Source of the DNA: Clostridium sp. JN-1
Lineage (GTDB): Bacteria; Bacillota; Clostridia; Clostridiales; Clostridiaceae
Length of the DNA: 64,000 bases
Assembly: GCF_003718715.1 (NCBI RefSeq)
Contig: NZ_CP033465.1
Location: 1,426,001-1,490,000, forward strand
Reading direction: 5' to 3'
Below the pieces are notes generated by a model. That model saw only the letters and a program-made list of their open reading frames with translations. It had not been told where the DNA came from and made no database searches. Positions within the stretch are counted from its first letter, which is position 1; each line of letters begins with the position of its first letter. Shown piece after piece: positions 28,113 to 36,393 of the stretch. The position numbers were made by a program, and so were the translations under genes.

Positions 28113-28610
28113 ATGAGCGCAATAATGTCAGGTGCTATTAGTATGGGGATAGTAGCATGGATATGGGCTAATTTATCTACAGCCATTGGAGTTTCAGTTT
28201 GGGCTGGGTTTATGGGTACTACAACTTATTATGCATCGGGAGAAAGATTTATAAAAGGTTGGGTAAAGGCTATGGCTGCAAATATGGTAGGAGTAGTATG
28301 GGCTATAATTTGTGTAGAATGTTCTAAGGTTTTTCATGTTCCTAATATTGTTGCTATTATGACAGGAATTATTTCATTTGGTATAGTTGCAGAAGCTAAA
28401 TGGAAGCATTTATCATTTGTGCCAGGTGTATTTATCGGATGTTCCACAACTTTTGGAATGCTTGCTTTAAATGAAACTTATTTATCTACTATAGCAGCGC
28501 TTTTAATGGGTTCAGTTGTAGGGATACTCTCAGATGCTGGTGGAGCATTGTTAGTAAAATTAACTAATAAAAAAGAAAGTAAAGAAAATTTGGTGGGAAA
28601 ACAGATGTAA
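28113..28610 (+). CDS. DUF1097 family membrane protein in the pyrimidine operon
   Basis: 165 residues with about five membrane segments and glycine-rich helices (MSGAISMGIVAWIWAN, SVWAGFMGTTTYYASG). It matches the DUF1097/YcdZ family, which has no established function. Its place between preA and the dihydropyrimidinase gene, within short gaps, says it serves pyrimidine or dihydropyrimidine use. There is no recognisable uracil permease in the operon, so a transport or facilitator role is a reasonable guess, though 165 residues would need oligomerisation. AGGGGAA precedes ATG. Confidence 0.85.
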   Translation: MSAIMSGAISMGIVAWIWANLSTAIGVSVWAGFMGTTTYYASGERFIKGWVKAMAANMVGVVWAIICVECSKVFHVPNIVAIMTGIISFGIVAEAKWKHLSFVPGVFIGCSTTFGMLALNETYLSTIAALLMGSVVGILSDAGGALLVKLTNKKESKENLVGKQM

Positions 28611-28674
28611 CAAAAAAATACTACTTATTTATTCATATAAGGTATTGTTAATGCTTTTTTAGGGAGGTATAATA

Positions 28675-30060
28675 ATGAAGAAATTTGATATGATAGTAAA
28701 GGATGGGACTGTTGTAACAGCTTCCGATACTTATAAAGCGGATATTGGTATAAAGGATGGTAAAATTGTAGAACTGGCATCAGATTTAGGTGAAGATGGA
28801 ACTGAGATTGTAGATGCAAAGAATAAATATGTATTTCCAGGTGGAATAGATCCTCATACTCATATGGACATGCCTTTTGGAGGTACTTTCTCAAGTGATA
28901 ATTTCAAAACTGGAACTATAGCAGCAGCCTGCGGCGGAACTACTACTATTATAGATTTTGCCATTCAACCAAAAGGAAAATCATTAAAGGAAACTGCTAA
29001 AATATGGCGTGAAAAGTCAGATGGTAAAGCGGTTATAGATTATGGTATTCACATGAATATAACAGATATGACTGAAGATGTCATGAATGAAATACCAGAA
29101 ATGATTAAAGAAGGATACTCCAGTATTAAGTTATATATGACTTATGAAGGTATGAGAGTAGATGATGGTACTTTACTTAGAACTTTAATGAAGGTTAATC
29201 AAAGCGGTGGTTTAACTTGTGTTCATGCAGAAAACTATTATGCCATAGATTATAATACAAAAAGACTTTTAGCAGAAGGAAAAACTGAACCAATATATCA
29301 TGCATTATCACGTCCGGATTTAGTAGAAGGAGAAGCTTGTGGAAGAGCTATAAAGCTTGCTAGAATGGTTAATGCTCCTCTTTTTGTAGTTCATAACACT
29401 TGCGAGGCTTCTATTTCAGAAATAGAACGTGCAAGAACCCAAGGCTATCCAATAATGGGGGAAACTTGTCCTCAATATTTATTACTTTCAGAGGACAATT
29501 ACAGAGAGCCGGGTTTTAATGGAGCTAAATATGTAATGTCACCACCTCTTAGAGACAAGAAAAATTGGCCTGTTGTATGGAAAGCTTTAAAAGATAATAC
29601 TGTTCAATTAGTAGCAACAGATCACTGCCCTTTCTTTATGAAACAAAAAGAATTAGGAAAAGAATCATTTACTAAGATTCCAAATGGTGCACCTGGAGTA
29701 GAACTTAGAATGGCATTAATGTATACTTACGGAGTAGTACACAAAAAATTTGATTTAAATAGATTTGTACAAGTAACATCAACAAATGCTGCTAAGATAT
29801 ATGGTATGTACCCGCAAAAAGGAACTATTGCAGTAGGTAGTGATGCTGACTTAGTAGTATTTGATCCAAATGTTGAAACTACAGTTACACAATCTATGCT
29901 TCATGAAAATGTAGATTATACACCTTATGAAGGATTTAAATTAAAGGGATATCCAGTAACTACAATAAGTAGGGGAAATGTAGTTGCTAAGGACGGCAAA
30001 TTTGTAGGAAAAGAAGGAGCAGGTAAGTTTATAATAAGAAAAGCTCCAATGATTATATAG
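28675..30060 (+). CDS. hydA: Dihydropyrimidinase (D-hydantoinase)
   Basis: 461 residues, full length. Binuclear zinc amidohydrolase motifs: GGIDPHTHMDMPFGG, the carbamylated lysine in SSIKLYMTYEGM (about residue 150), the His in VHAEN, HNTCEAS, and the catalytic Asp in ATDHCPFF. It opens dihydrouracil or dihydrothymine to N-carbamoyl-beta-alanine or N-carbamoyl-beta-aminoisobutyrate in the cytoplasm. Hydantoins are alternative substrates of the family. GGGAGG precedes ATG. Fourth gene of the operon, second step of the pathway. Confidence 0.95.
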   Translation: MKKFDMIVKDGTVVTASDTYKADIGIKDGKIVELASDLGEDGTEIVDAKNKYVFPGGIDPHTHMDMPFGGTFSSDNFKTGTIAAACGGTTTIIDFAIQPKGKSLKETAKIWREKSDGKAVIDYGIHMNITDMTEDVMNEIPEMIKEGYSSIKLYMTYEGMRVDDGTLLRTLMKVNQSGGLTCVHAENYYAIDYNTKRLLAEGKTEPIYHALSRPDLVEGEACGRAIKLARMVNAPLFVVHNTCEASISEIERARTQGYPIMGETCPQYLLLSEDNYREPGFNGAKYVMSPPLRDKKNWPVVWKALKDNTVQLVATDHCPFFMKQKELGKESFTKIPNGAPGVELRMALMYTYGVVHKKFDLNRFVQVTSTNAAKIYGMYPQKGTIAVGSDADLVVFDPNVETTVTQSMLHENVDYTPYEGFKLKGYPVTTISRGNVVAKDGKFVGKEGAGKFIIRKAPMII

Positions 30061-30110
30061 CTTTAATAATCATATAATTATTAAAAATTAGGAAAGGGGT
30101 ATGTTTTAAA

Positions 30111-31343
30111 ATGAAAAATGATATGTTAACTTGTGATATAGATAGATTGAAAAATAAAATAGTTACATTTAGTAAATTTGGTGATGCAGGTCATGGAGGA
30201 GTAACAAGATTTTCTTTATCAGAAGCAGCTCACCAAGCAAGAGCAGAATTTTGTAAAAGAATGAAAGCAGCTGGTGCAGAAATAAAAACAGATGATATGG
30301 CAAATATTTATGCAACACTTAAAGGTTCAGAAGATATCCCGGGAGTAGTAATGGCATCACACGTAGATTCAGTTAGAAATGGTGGAAACTATGATGGTGT
30401 TTTAGGTGTACTTACAGCAATGGAAGTAATTGAAACTATAACTACAAATAAAATTCCACATCGCCGTCCTATTACAGCTATGATTTGGACAAATGAAGAA
30501 GGCTCTCTTTATCCACCTGCTATGATGTCTTCGGGAGTTCTTTGTGGAAAATTTGATAAAGCAGCTATGTTAGCTTCAAAGAGTCCTGAAGGAAAAACTT
30601 TTGGAGAAGCTTTAAAAAACAGCATGTATGTAGGAGATGAAGCTAATAGATTAAATCCTAAAGATTATATGGCTATGATTGAATTACACATTGAACAAGG
30701 TCCTGTACTTGAAGCTGAAAAAAAAGATATAGGCGTTGTAGAAGGTGTTGTTGGAATGGTTAACTACAGAATCAAAACTTATGGACAATCTGACCATGCA
30801 GGTACTACTCCAATGAAATATAGAAGAGATGCTCTTTTAGCAGCAGCTGATGCTTTAAAATATTTACACCAGGAACTTGATAAACTTGACAGTAATCTTG
30901 TTTATACTACAGGTGAAATAGTTTGCCATCCATGTGTTCATACTGTAATTCCTGATTATGTTGATTTCTCATTGGATGCAAGGCATAAAGATTCTGAAGT
31001 AATAAAACAAGTTGTTAAGGTTATTGAAAACATTCCTAAGGAATTTGACAAGTGTAGAGTTGAATATGAACTACAGTGGGCACGTAATACTGTTGCTTAC
31101 GATAAAAAATTAGTTGGCTTTGTTAAGAAGAATGCAGATGCTTATGGATATTCAAATATGTATATTTATAGTGGTGCAGGTCATGATGCTCAGTATGCAG
31201 CTGAAATGTTACCTACAACTATGATATTTGTCCCAAGTAAAGATGGACATAGCCACTGCGAACTTGAATTCACACCTGTAGAAAATTGCTGGAAGGGTGC
31301 TAATGTATTATTACAAACAGTACTCGATGTTGATAGGAAATAA
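30111..31343 (+). CDS. M20-type N-carbamoyl amino acid amidohydrolase (beta-ureidopropionase role)
   Basis: 410 residues. Zinc-hydrolase motifs of the AllC/HyuC/beta-alanine synthase group are present: ASHVDSVRNGGNYDGVLGV, WTNEEGS, ELHIEQGPVLE and GQSDHAGTTPM, with the late SGAGHDAQY. Enzymes of this group remove the carbamoyl group as ammonia and CO2. In this operon the expected substrate is N-carbamoyl-beta-alanine, giving beta-alanine; the sequence alone would also allow N-carbamoyl-L-amino acids or allantoate. It is the last gene of the operon; no clear intrinsic terminator was found after it. Confidence 0.88.
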   Translation: MKNDMLTCDIDRLKNKIVTFSKFGDAGHGGVTRFSLSEAAHQARAEFCKRMKAAGAEIKTDDMANIYATLKGSEDIPGVVMASHVDSVRNGGNYDGVLGVLTAMEVIETITTNKIPHRRPITAMIWTNEEGSLYPPAMMSSGVLCGKFDKAAMLASKSPEGKTFGEALKNSMYVGDEANRLNPKDYMAMIELHIEQGPVLEAEKKDIGVVEGVVGMVNYRIKTYGQSDHAGTTPMKYRRDALLAAADALKYLHQELDKLDSNLVYTTGEIVCHPCVHTVIPDYVDFSLDARHKDSEVIKQVVKVIENIPKEFDKCRVEYELQWARNTVAYDKKLVGFVKKNADAYGYSNMYIYSGAGHDAQYAAEMLPTTMIFVPSKDGHSHCELEFTPVENCWKGANVLLQTVLDVDRK

Positions 31344-31388
31344 CAATTTGATGATGAATAATATAGTTATAATTTAAATATATATTTA

Positions 31389-31441
31389 ATAAAATTCATA
31401 TATAAACTCTATTGCCTAGGAGAATTATATATGAATTTTAT
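31389..31441 (+). promoter_or_regulatory. Perfect 17-bp hairpin containing the start codon of the channel gene
   Basis: Left arm 31389-31405 and right arm 31425-31441 are exact inverted repeats of 17 bp around a 19-base loop. The loop holds the ribosome-binding site TAGGAG, and the ATG (31431-31433) lies in the right arm. In the mRNA this would block initiation unless unfolded. There is no T tract, so a terminator is unlikely. Confidence 0.7.
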
Positions 31442-32306
31442 GTTTAAGAAGAATAATAAAAATCTCCTTAAGTTTTGGGGAGCAATGTATTTGATTGTAA
31501 TTATTATTTTTGGGATAATATACTGGAAAATTGCAAATAAATCTTCTGGTCAGTTTTTTATTTTTCAAAGCGATATAAACATGAATATTAAAATAAATGT
31601 TTTTGAAAAAGAGATGAGGTTAAATACTCATAGTAATCAATTAAATGATACTATAAGGGATCTAATTGTTTCTGAGGAATATAAAAGACCAGTCATGAAA
31701 TTAGGAGAAGAAAGGAACAAAAGAATAAATATATTTGTATTTGATAAGGTATTAGGTGAATTATGGGCAAACTATTATTATGAAGTATTTATTCAAAAAG
31801 GAATAACTCATATGAAAATAGATGAAGCCTCAGAAGAAATGATAAATAATACAAAAGTTTATAAAGTTAAAGTTTCTTTTTACTCATTAAATAAAGAAAC
31901 TAATTTTGATAAATATAAACTATATAAATATAGTTATTTAAATTACTTTAAAAAGATTTGTACTGCTAATATATTTATTAAGGATTATCCATTAATAGAA
32001 GGGATTTTTGATCCTAATTTTACATTTTATCCTTTGAACTTTTACTTTAATTATATTATTGAAAACTCGATATCATTTTTGGATGATAGTCCTATTGTAC
32101 TTAAAAAAATAACAAATGGAACATTTAAGTATCCACTTTGGAATTTCCTTTATTTCAGTACAGTAACTATAACTACACTTGGGTATGGGGATATATTACC
32201 AAATTGTACACTAGTGCGCACCCTTGTAATGATTGAAGCTATAATTGGAGTTGTTATTATTGGAATGGTTGTTTCATATCTTTTTAAAATAATTGATAAT
32301 GGATAG
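31431..32306 (+). CDS. Two-TM potassium-channel-like membrane protein
   Basis: 291 residues. One hydrophobic segment lies at about residues 15-35, then a ~190-residue soluble region, then a pore loop with the K+ selectivity filter TTLGYGD at about 251-257 and a last membrane segment (VMIEAIIGVVIIGMVVSYLF). This is the ion_trans_2 layout with an unusually long region between the first helix and the pore, probably facing outside. A tetrameric K+ channel is inferred. The start codon lies in a perfect hairpin (31389-31441), suggesting control of translation. It is followed after 74 bases by the alanyl-tRNA editing gene. Confidence 0.85.
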   Translation: MNFMFKKNNKNLLKFWGAMYLIVIIIFGIIYWKIANKSSGQFFIFQSDINMNIKINVFEKEMRLNTHSNQLNDTIRDLIVSEEYKRPVMKLGEERNKRINIFVFDKVLGELWANYYYEVFIQKGITHMKIDEASEEMINNTKVYKVKVSFYSLNKETNFDKYKLYKYSYLNYFKKICTANIFIKDYPLIEGIFDPNFTFYPLNFYFNYIIENSISFLDDSPIVLKKITNGTFKYPLWNFLYFSTVTITTLGYGDILPNCTLVRTLVMIEAIIGVVIIGMVVSYLFKIIDNG

Positions 32307-32380
32307 CTTTTCTTGTAAAATATATATTAAAAAGTTAAAATATAAATAATTGCTAAAATAGTTGAAGGGAGCGGATTTAG

Positions 32381-33562
32381 TTGACAGAAAAATTGTATTA
32401 TAAAGATCAATATTTAAAGGAGTGCGAAGCTCAAGTAATTGATGTTATAGATAATGATAAAGAAGTACTTGTAGTGTTAGATAAGACAATATTTTATCCA
32501 GAAGGAGGAGGACAGCCATCTGATGTAGGTGAAATTGATGGAATTAAAGTACATCATGTTTTTGAAAAAGGTGATGTGATATATCATCATATGAATGAAG
32601 CACCAAAGAATAAAAAAGTTGTTTGTAAAATAGATTTTGATGTGAGATTTGATCATATGCAGCAGCATGCAGGAGAACATTTACTTTCTGGAGCTATACT
32701 CAAGTTATTTGGTGGAAATAATAAAGGTTTTCACATGGGGGATGAATATGTAACTTTAGATGTTGACATAGATCATATGACAGATGATATGGTAAAGACG
32801 GTAGAAGATGAAGTTAATTCATACATATATAAAGATAGAGAATTTCATACATGTATAGTTTCAAGGGAAAAAGCAGAAAAGTTTCCAATTAGGAAAAAAT
32901 TAAAAGATGGTGAAAGCAGTATAAGGATAGTAGAAGTAAAAGACATGGATTGCTGTCCCTGCTGTGGTACCCATGTAGCTAGAACAGGGGAGATAGGACT
33001 CATAAAAATAACTAAAACTGAGAGATATAAGGGTATGACTAGAATATACTTAAAATGCGGTAACAGGGCATTAAAAGATGTTCAAGTAAAACAAGATATA
33101 ATAAGTAATTTAAGTAAATACCTTTCAACAGATGAATATGGTTTGATAGATAGAGTGCAGAAACAATCTAATGAAATAGATGAACTAAAAAAACAAGTAA
33201 ATAAGTTAAATAAAATATTTGCAGATCAAGAAGCTGAAAAAATAATAAATAGATCATATTCAAAGGTTATATTGCAAAATTACGAGTACATGACTTTTGA
33301 TCAAGTTCAGTTAATTGGAAGTTCTTTAAGTAAGAACGATTGTATATTTATACTAAGTTCTGTATGTGATAAAAAGATAATATTTGAAAACAATACAGAT
33401 CTTGATATAAAATGTGGAAGACTATTTAAAGAGCATATTAGAGACTTTAATGGAAAAGGCGGCGGAAAAGATAAAAGGGCACAGGGGACATTTGATTCTG
33501 AAGAAGATTTAATTAAGTTCTGTGATTTTTTGTATTCCAAAGTAAATGAATCCATAGACTAA
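32381..33562 (+). CDS. Alanyl-tRNA editing protein (AlaX-L type, DHHA1 domain)
   Basis: 393 residues. TTG start with GAAGGGAG upstream. The N-terminal part matches the second additional domain of AlaRS with zinc motifs HMQQHAGEHLLS (HxxxH) and CCPCCGTHVARTGEIG (C...H). The C-terminal part is a DHHA1-like domain ending in GKGGGKDKRAQG. Such free-standing proteins hydrolyse Ser or Gly wrongly attached to tRNA-Ala. Coiled-coil-like region at about 265-295 links the two. Convergent with tcdA; both end at a shared terminator. Confidence 0.93.
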   Translation: MTEKLYYKDQYLKECEAQVIDVIDNDKEVLVVLDKTIFYPEGGGQPSDVGEIDGIKVHHVFEKGDVIYHHMNEAPKNKKVVCKIDFDVRFDHMQQHAGEHLLSGAILKLFGGNNKGFHMGDEYVTLDVDIDHMTDDMVKTVEDEVNSYIYKDREFHTCIVSREKAEKFPIRKKLKDGESSIRIVEVKDMDCCPCCGTHVARTGEIGLIKITKTERYKGMTRIYLKCGNRALKDVQVKQDIISNLSKYLSTDEYGLIDRVQKQSNEIDELKKQVNKLNKIFADQEAEKIINRSYSKVILQNYEYMTFDQVQLIGSSLSKNDCIFILSSVCDKKIIFENNTDLDIKCGRLFKEHIRDFNGKGGGKDKRAQGTFDSEEDLIKFCDFLYSKVNESID

Positions 33563-33587
33563 AATATCTTTAACAATTAAAGTAATT

Positions 33588-33634
33588 AAGATATAATAAA
33601 AGCTCATATTAATCATGAGCTTTTATTATATCTT
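33588..33634. terminator. Bidirectional terminator between alanyl-tRNA editing gene and tcdA
   Basis: Perfect 20-bp inverted repeat: 33588-33607 with 33615-33634, seven-base loop, with T-rich flanks on both strands. The tcdA stop codon overlaps the loop. Confidence 0.88.
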
Positions 33635-34373
33635 TAATAACTTCTCCTCCAATTATCATGCCCGCTGCAGGTGGAACAAAGGAAATACTCCCAGGTATTT
33701 GTCGTTTAGCAAGGCACTTCTTGCTGCCTCCAGAACATACACAACCTTCCTTGCATGTTATAACATCATGCTTAGGTGTCAATGGTATTTCTTCAGAGTA
33801 TAGAACTTTTAAACTTTCAATATTTCTTTTTCTAAGTTCATGTCTCATTACTTTTGCCAAAGGACATATTTTTGTGCTGTAGATATCTGATATTTTAAAT
33901 TTAGTTGGATCAAGTTTATTTCCAGTACCCATACAACTTATTATATCTATATTATGTTCCTTACACCAAACTATTAAAGCTATTTTAGATGAAACAGTAT
34001 CTATTGCATCTATAACATAGCTAGTATCAATTGGAATAATTTCATCTATGTTGTCTTCTTTTACAAAAGTTTGATATGTTTCTACTTTACAATTAGGATT
34101 TATTTTTAAAGCTCTTTCCTTTAAAACATCAACTTTAGGTCTGCCTATTGTGTCATGATTTGCATGTATTTGTCTATTTAGATTTGTTAGACATATAGTA
34201 TCATCGTCTACAAGAATTAGATTACCTATCCCACCTCTTATTAAAGCTTCAAATGAAAAACTGCCGACTCCACCTAATCCGAAAATTACTACGGTACTAT
34301 TCTTTAATTTTTCTAAGGCTGGTTCACCAATTAGTAATTCTGTTCTAGAAAATTGATTTTGTTTTATTTGCAT
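33609..34373 (-). CDS. tcdA: tRNA threonylcarbamoyladenosine dehydratase (ThiF/E1-like, TcdA)
   Basis: 254 residues. E1-like ATP-binding GLGGVGSFSFEAL at about 33, LVDDDTICLTNLNRQ, and the later DAIDTVSSK motif. TcdA/CsdL uses ATP to cyclise the carboxyl group of t6A37 in tRNA to ct6A. The C-terminal Cys-rich stretch CKEGCVCSGGSKKC is usual in Gram-positive members. AAAGGAGAT precedes ATG. Alone on the minus strand. Confidence 0.92.
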   Translation of the reverse strand: MQIKQNQFSRTELLIGEPALEKLKNSTVVIFGLGGVGSFSFEALIRGGIGNLILVDDDTICLTNLNRQIHANHDTIGRPKVDVLKERALKINPNCKVETYQTFVKEDNIDEIIPIDTSYVIDAIDTVSSKIALIVWCKEHNIDIISCMGTGNKLDPTKFKISDIYSTKICPLAKVMRHELRKRNIESLKVLYSEEIPLTPKHDVITCKEGCVCSGGSKKCLAKRQIPGSISFVPPAAGMIIGGEVIKDIIKAHD

Positions 34374-34626
34374 ATAATATATATCTCCTTTATTAGAAAT
34401 TTGGTGTATATTATATATTGTAGTATATAATACTATAATTAAATGTCAATATTATAAATTTCAATGAAATAAATTGCGATAGATTGATATTATGAGGATT
34501 TGCCGTTAATATATGTTTTTAAGCCGATTTAATTGATATAATTGATATAATTTGCTAATTGAATAACTTCAGTCAGTAAACTATAATGTAAGGTGAATAA
34601 AATTGTAATGTAAGGATGAATTAACA

Positions 34627-35451
34627 ATGAAAGTAAGAGTAGGATTGTGCCAGATGATGGTCATTAAAACTTCTAAAAAAGACAATATAATTAAAGCAAA
34701 AATTATGATGGAACAAGCTATTTCTAAAGGTGCTGAAATTGTGGTACTTCCTGAAATGTTCAATTGCCCTTATAATAATAAGCATTTTAGAGAGTATTCA
34801 GAACAATTTCCAAATGGAGAAACTATAAGAATGCTTTCAAATGTTGCAAAAGAAAAAAAAGTATACGTAATAGGTGGTTCAATTCCAGAATTAGATAATG
34901 ACAATGTATATAATACTTGCTTTGTATTTGATGACAGCGGTAAAATGATAGGAAGACATAGAAAAGCACATTTATTTGATATAGATATAAAAAATAAAAT
35001 TAAATTTAAAGAATCAGAAGTATTAACGGCAGGAAATGAAATTACAACTATAGATACAAAGTGGGGGAAAATAGGAGCAGCCATATGTTATGATATCAGG
35101 TTTCCTGAGTTAATACGGGCAATGGCATTAAATGGAGCAAAAATGGTATTTATACCAGCATCATTTAATATGACTACAGGTCCAGCACACTGGGAAACAT
35201 TGTTTAAATCTAGAGCCTTAGATAATCAAATTTATGTTATTGGAGTTTCTCCAGCTAGAAATACATCATATTCATATGTATCGTATGGTAATTCATTAAT
35301 AGCTAATCCATGGGGTGAAATTACCAACAGATTAGATGAAAAAGAAGATATATTAATAGGAGATATAGACTTAGATTATATAGATGAGGTGAGAGAATCG
35401 CTGCCAATATTAAAACATATGAGACCTAATCTATATGACAAATTCAAATAA
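34627..35451 (+). CDS. Carbon-nitrogen hydrolase, omega-amidase (Nit2-like) type
   Basis: 274 residues, full nitrilase-fold length. The catalytic triad is visible as Glu43 (LPEMFNCPY), Lys113 (GRHRKAHLFD) and Cys154 (ICYDIRFPEL). The YDIRFPE context favours omega-amidase, which hydrolyses alpha-ketoglutaramate or alpha-ketosuccinamate, over nitrilase or N-carbamoyl-putrescine hydrolase. Cytoplasmic. Start ATG has a weak AAGGATG upstream. Not in an operon; a terminator follows. Confidence 0.9.
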   Translation: MKVRVGLCQMMVIKTSKKDNIIKAKIMMEQAISKGAEIVVLPEMFNCPYNNKHFREYSEQFPNGETIRMLSNVAKEKKVYVIGGSIPELDNDNVYNTCFVFDDSGKMIGRHRKAHLFDIDIKNKIKFKESEVLTAGNEITTIDTKWGKIGAAICYDIRFPELIRAMALNGAKMVFIPASFNMTTGPAHWETLFKSRALDNQIYVIGVSPARNTSYSYVSYGNSLIANPWGEITNRLDEKEDILIGDIDLDYIDEVRESLPILKHMRPNLYDKFK

Positions 35452-35454
35452 AAT

Positions 35455-35505
35455 AAGCCTGCTATAGTAAAATAAATTTGTATTTCAATAGCAGGCTTAC
35501 TTAAA
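35455..35505 (+). terminator. Terminator after the omega-amidase gene
   Basis: Perfect 11-bp stem AAGCCTGCTAT (35455-35465) / ATAGCAGGCTT (35488-35498) with a 22-base loop; may act both ways because yedF converges on it. Confidence 0.8.
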
Positions 35506-35514
35506 GCTTATATA

Positions 35515-36093
35515 TTAAAGTTTTATTGTATTAGATGCTGAATTCATTTTTTCGACTATTGTATACATGTTAGTGATTTCTCCGATAACTAATTTTTCTT
35601 TTAAATTGTAAAAGTCAAGACAGGTTCCACAGCTCGATATTTTAACGCCTTTGTCCTTAAGTGCAGAAAGACTTTCAAGACATTCAGAACCTTGAGAAGT
35701 AAGTTTTACTCCACTATTTAGAAAAATTAAATTAGTAGGTAATTCGTCACTTTCACTTAATGCATACAGATAACTTTTCATTAAAGTTACACCAAGTTTA
35801 TCATCGCCTGTACCAAGTTTGTTACTGCTTATAATTATTACTAAATTTTTATTAAATTTAATAGTTTCACAGGAACAATCTTCTTTAATTATTTTTATAT
35901 AATATAAATTATTATTTTGACTTATGGTGTATTTAAATCCACTATTTTCTGCAAACTTAGATACGTTATTTTTAGATATATCATTATCTACTATTATAGT
36001 AGCTTCACCATTTTCTATCGAATCAAAATATTTTTTGGTGTTAATAACGGGTTGAGGACATTTTAATCCTTTGCAATCAATTGTTTTTTCCAT
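35515..36093 (-). CDS. yedF: Sulfurtransferase-like selenium metabolism protein YedF
   Basis: 192 residues from ATG 36093, which has AAAGGTGG upstream; the open frame extends 27 codons further but that stretch looks like untranslated leader. An N-terminal TusA-like domain has the CPxP motif (Cys12, LKCPQP). The C-terminal domain is DsrE/F-like with the GTGDDKLG segment and the YedF-type CGTCLDF motif. Known only by its association with selenium-using genomes; the exact step is unproven. No selenium gene is next to it here. Convergent with the omega-amidase gene. Confidence 0.9.
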   Translation of the reverse strand: MEKTIDCKGLKCPQPVINTKKYFDSIENGEATIIVDNDISKNNVSKFAENSGFKYTISQNNNLYYIKIIKEDCSCETIKFNKNLVIIISSNKLGTGDDKLGVTLMKSYLYALSESDELPTNLIFLNSGVKLTSQGSECLESLSALKDKGVKISSCGTCLDFYNLKEKLVIGEITNMYTIVEKMNSASNTIKL

Positions 36094-36393
36094 GTTTATA
36101 AGACCACCTTTCAAAAATAATAATACATAGTAATATATTTTAATATATTTTGGATAAATTAATATTAAACACATTAATTCTAAAATAAATTATAACATAG
36201 TATATATTTAAATTAAGTTATAATTGAGCTTATTCAATATTTCTATTGTTAGGTTAATATCTATAAGCAATACTTATAAAAACAGTAATCAGAAAATTTC
36301 GATAAACACATACTAACGAAAAAGTTGTGATAATATGATATACGATGTTTTATATGTAACTATGAAAGAATATTAAAGAAAGGATTTTTTATA
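36094..36393. other. Divergent intergenic region, no gene seen
   Basis: A 300-base, very AT-rich gap between the divergent yedF and glycosyltransferase genes. It should hold both promoters; a TATGATATA-like -10 candidate for the glycosyltransferase lies near 36336-36344. No open frame with a ribosome-binding site, repeat or known RNA element was recognised. Confidence 0.45.

Noticed and set aside
36094-36174. Upstream extension of YedF by 27 codons
   Set aside because: The extension is low-complexity, and a good ribosome-binding site lies just before the internal ATG that starts the TusA domain.
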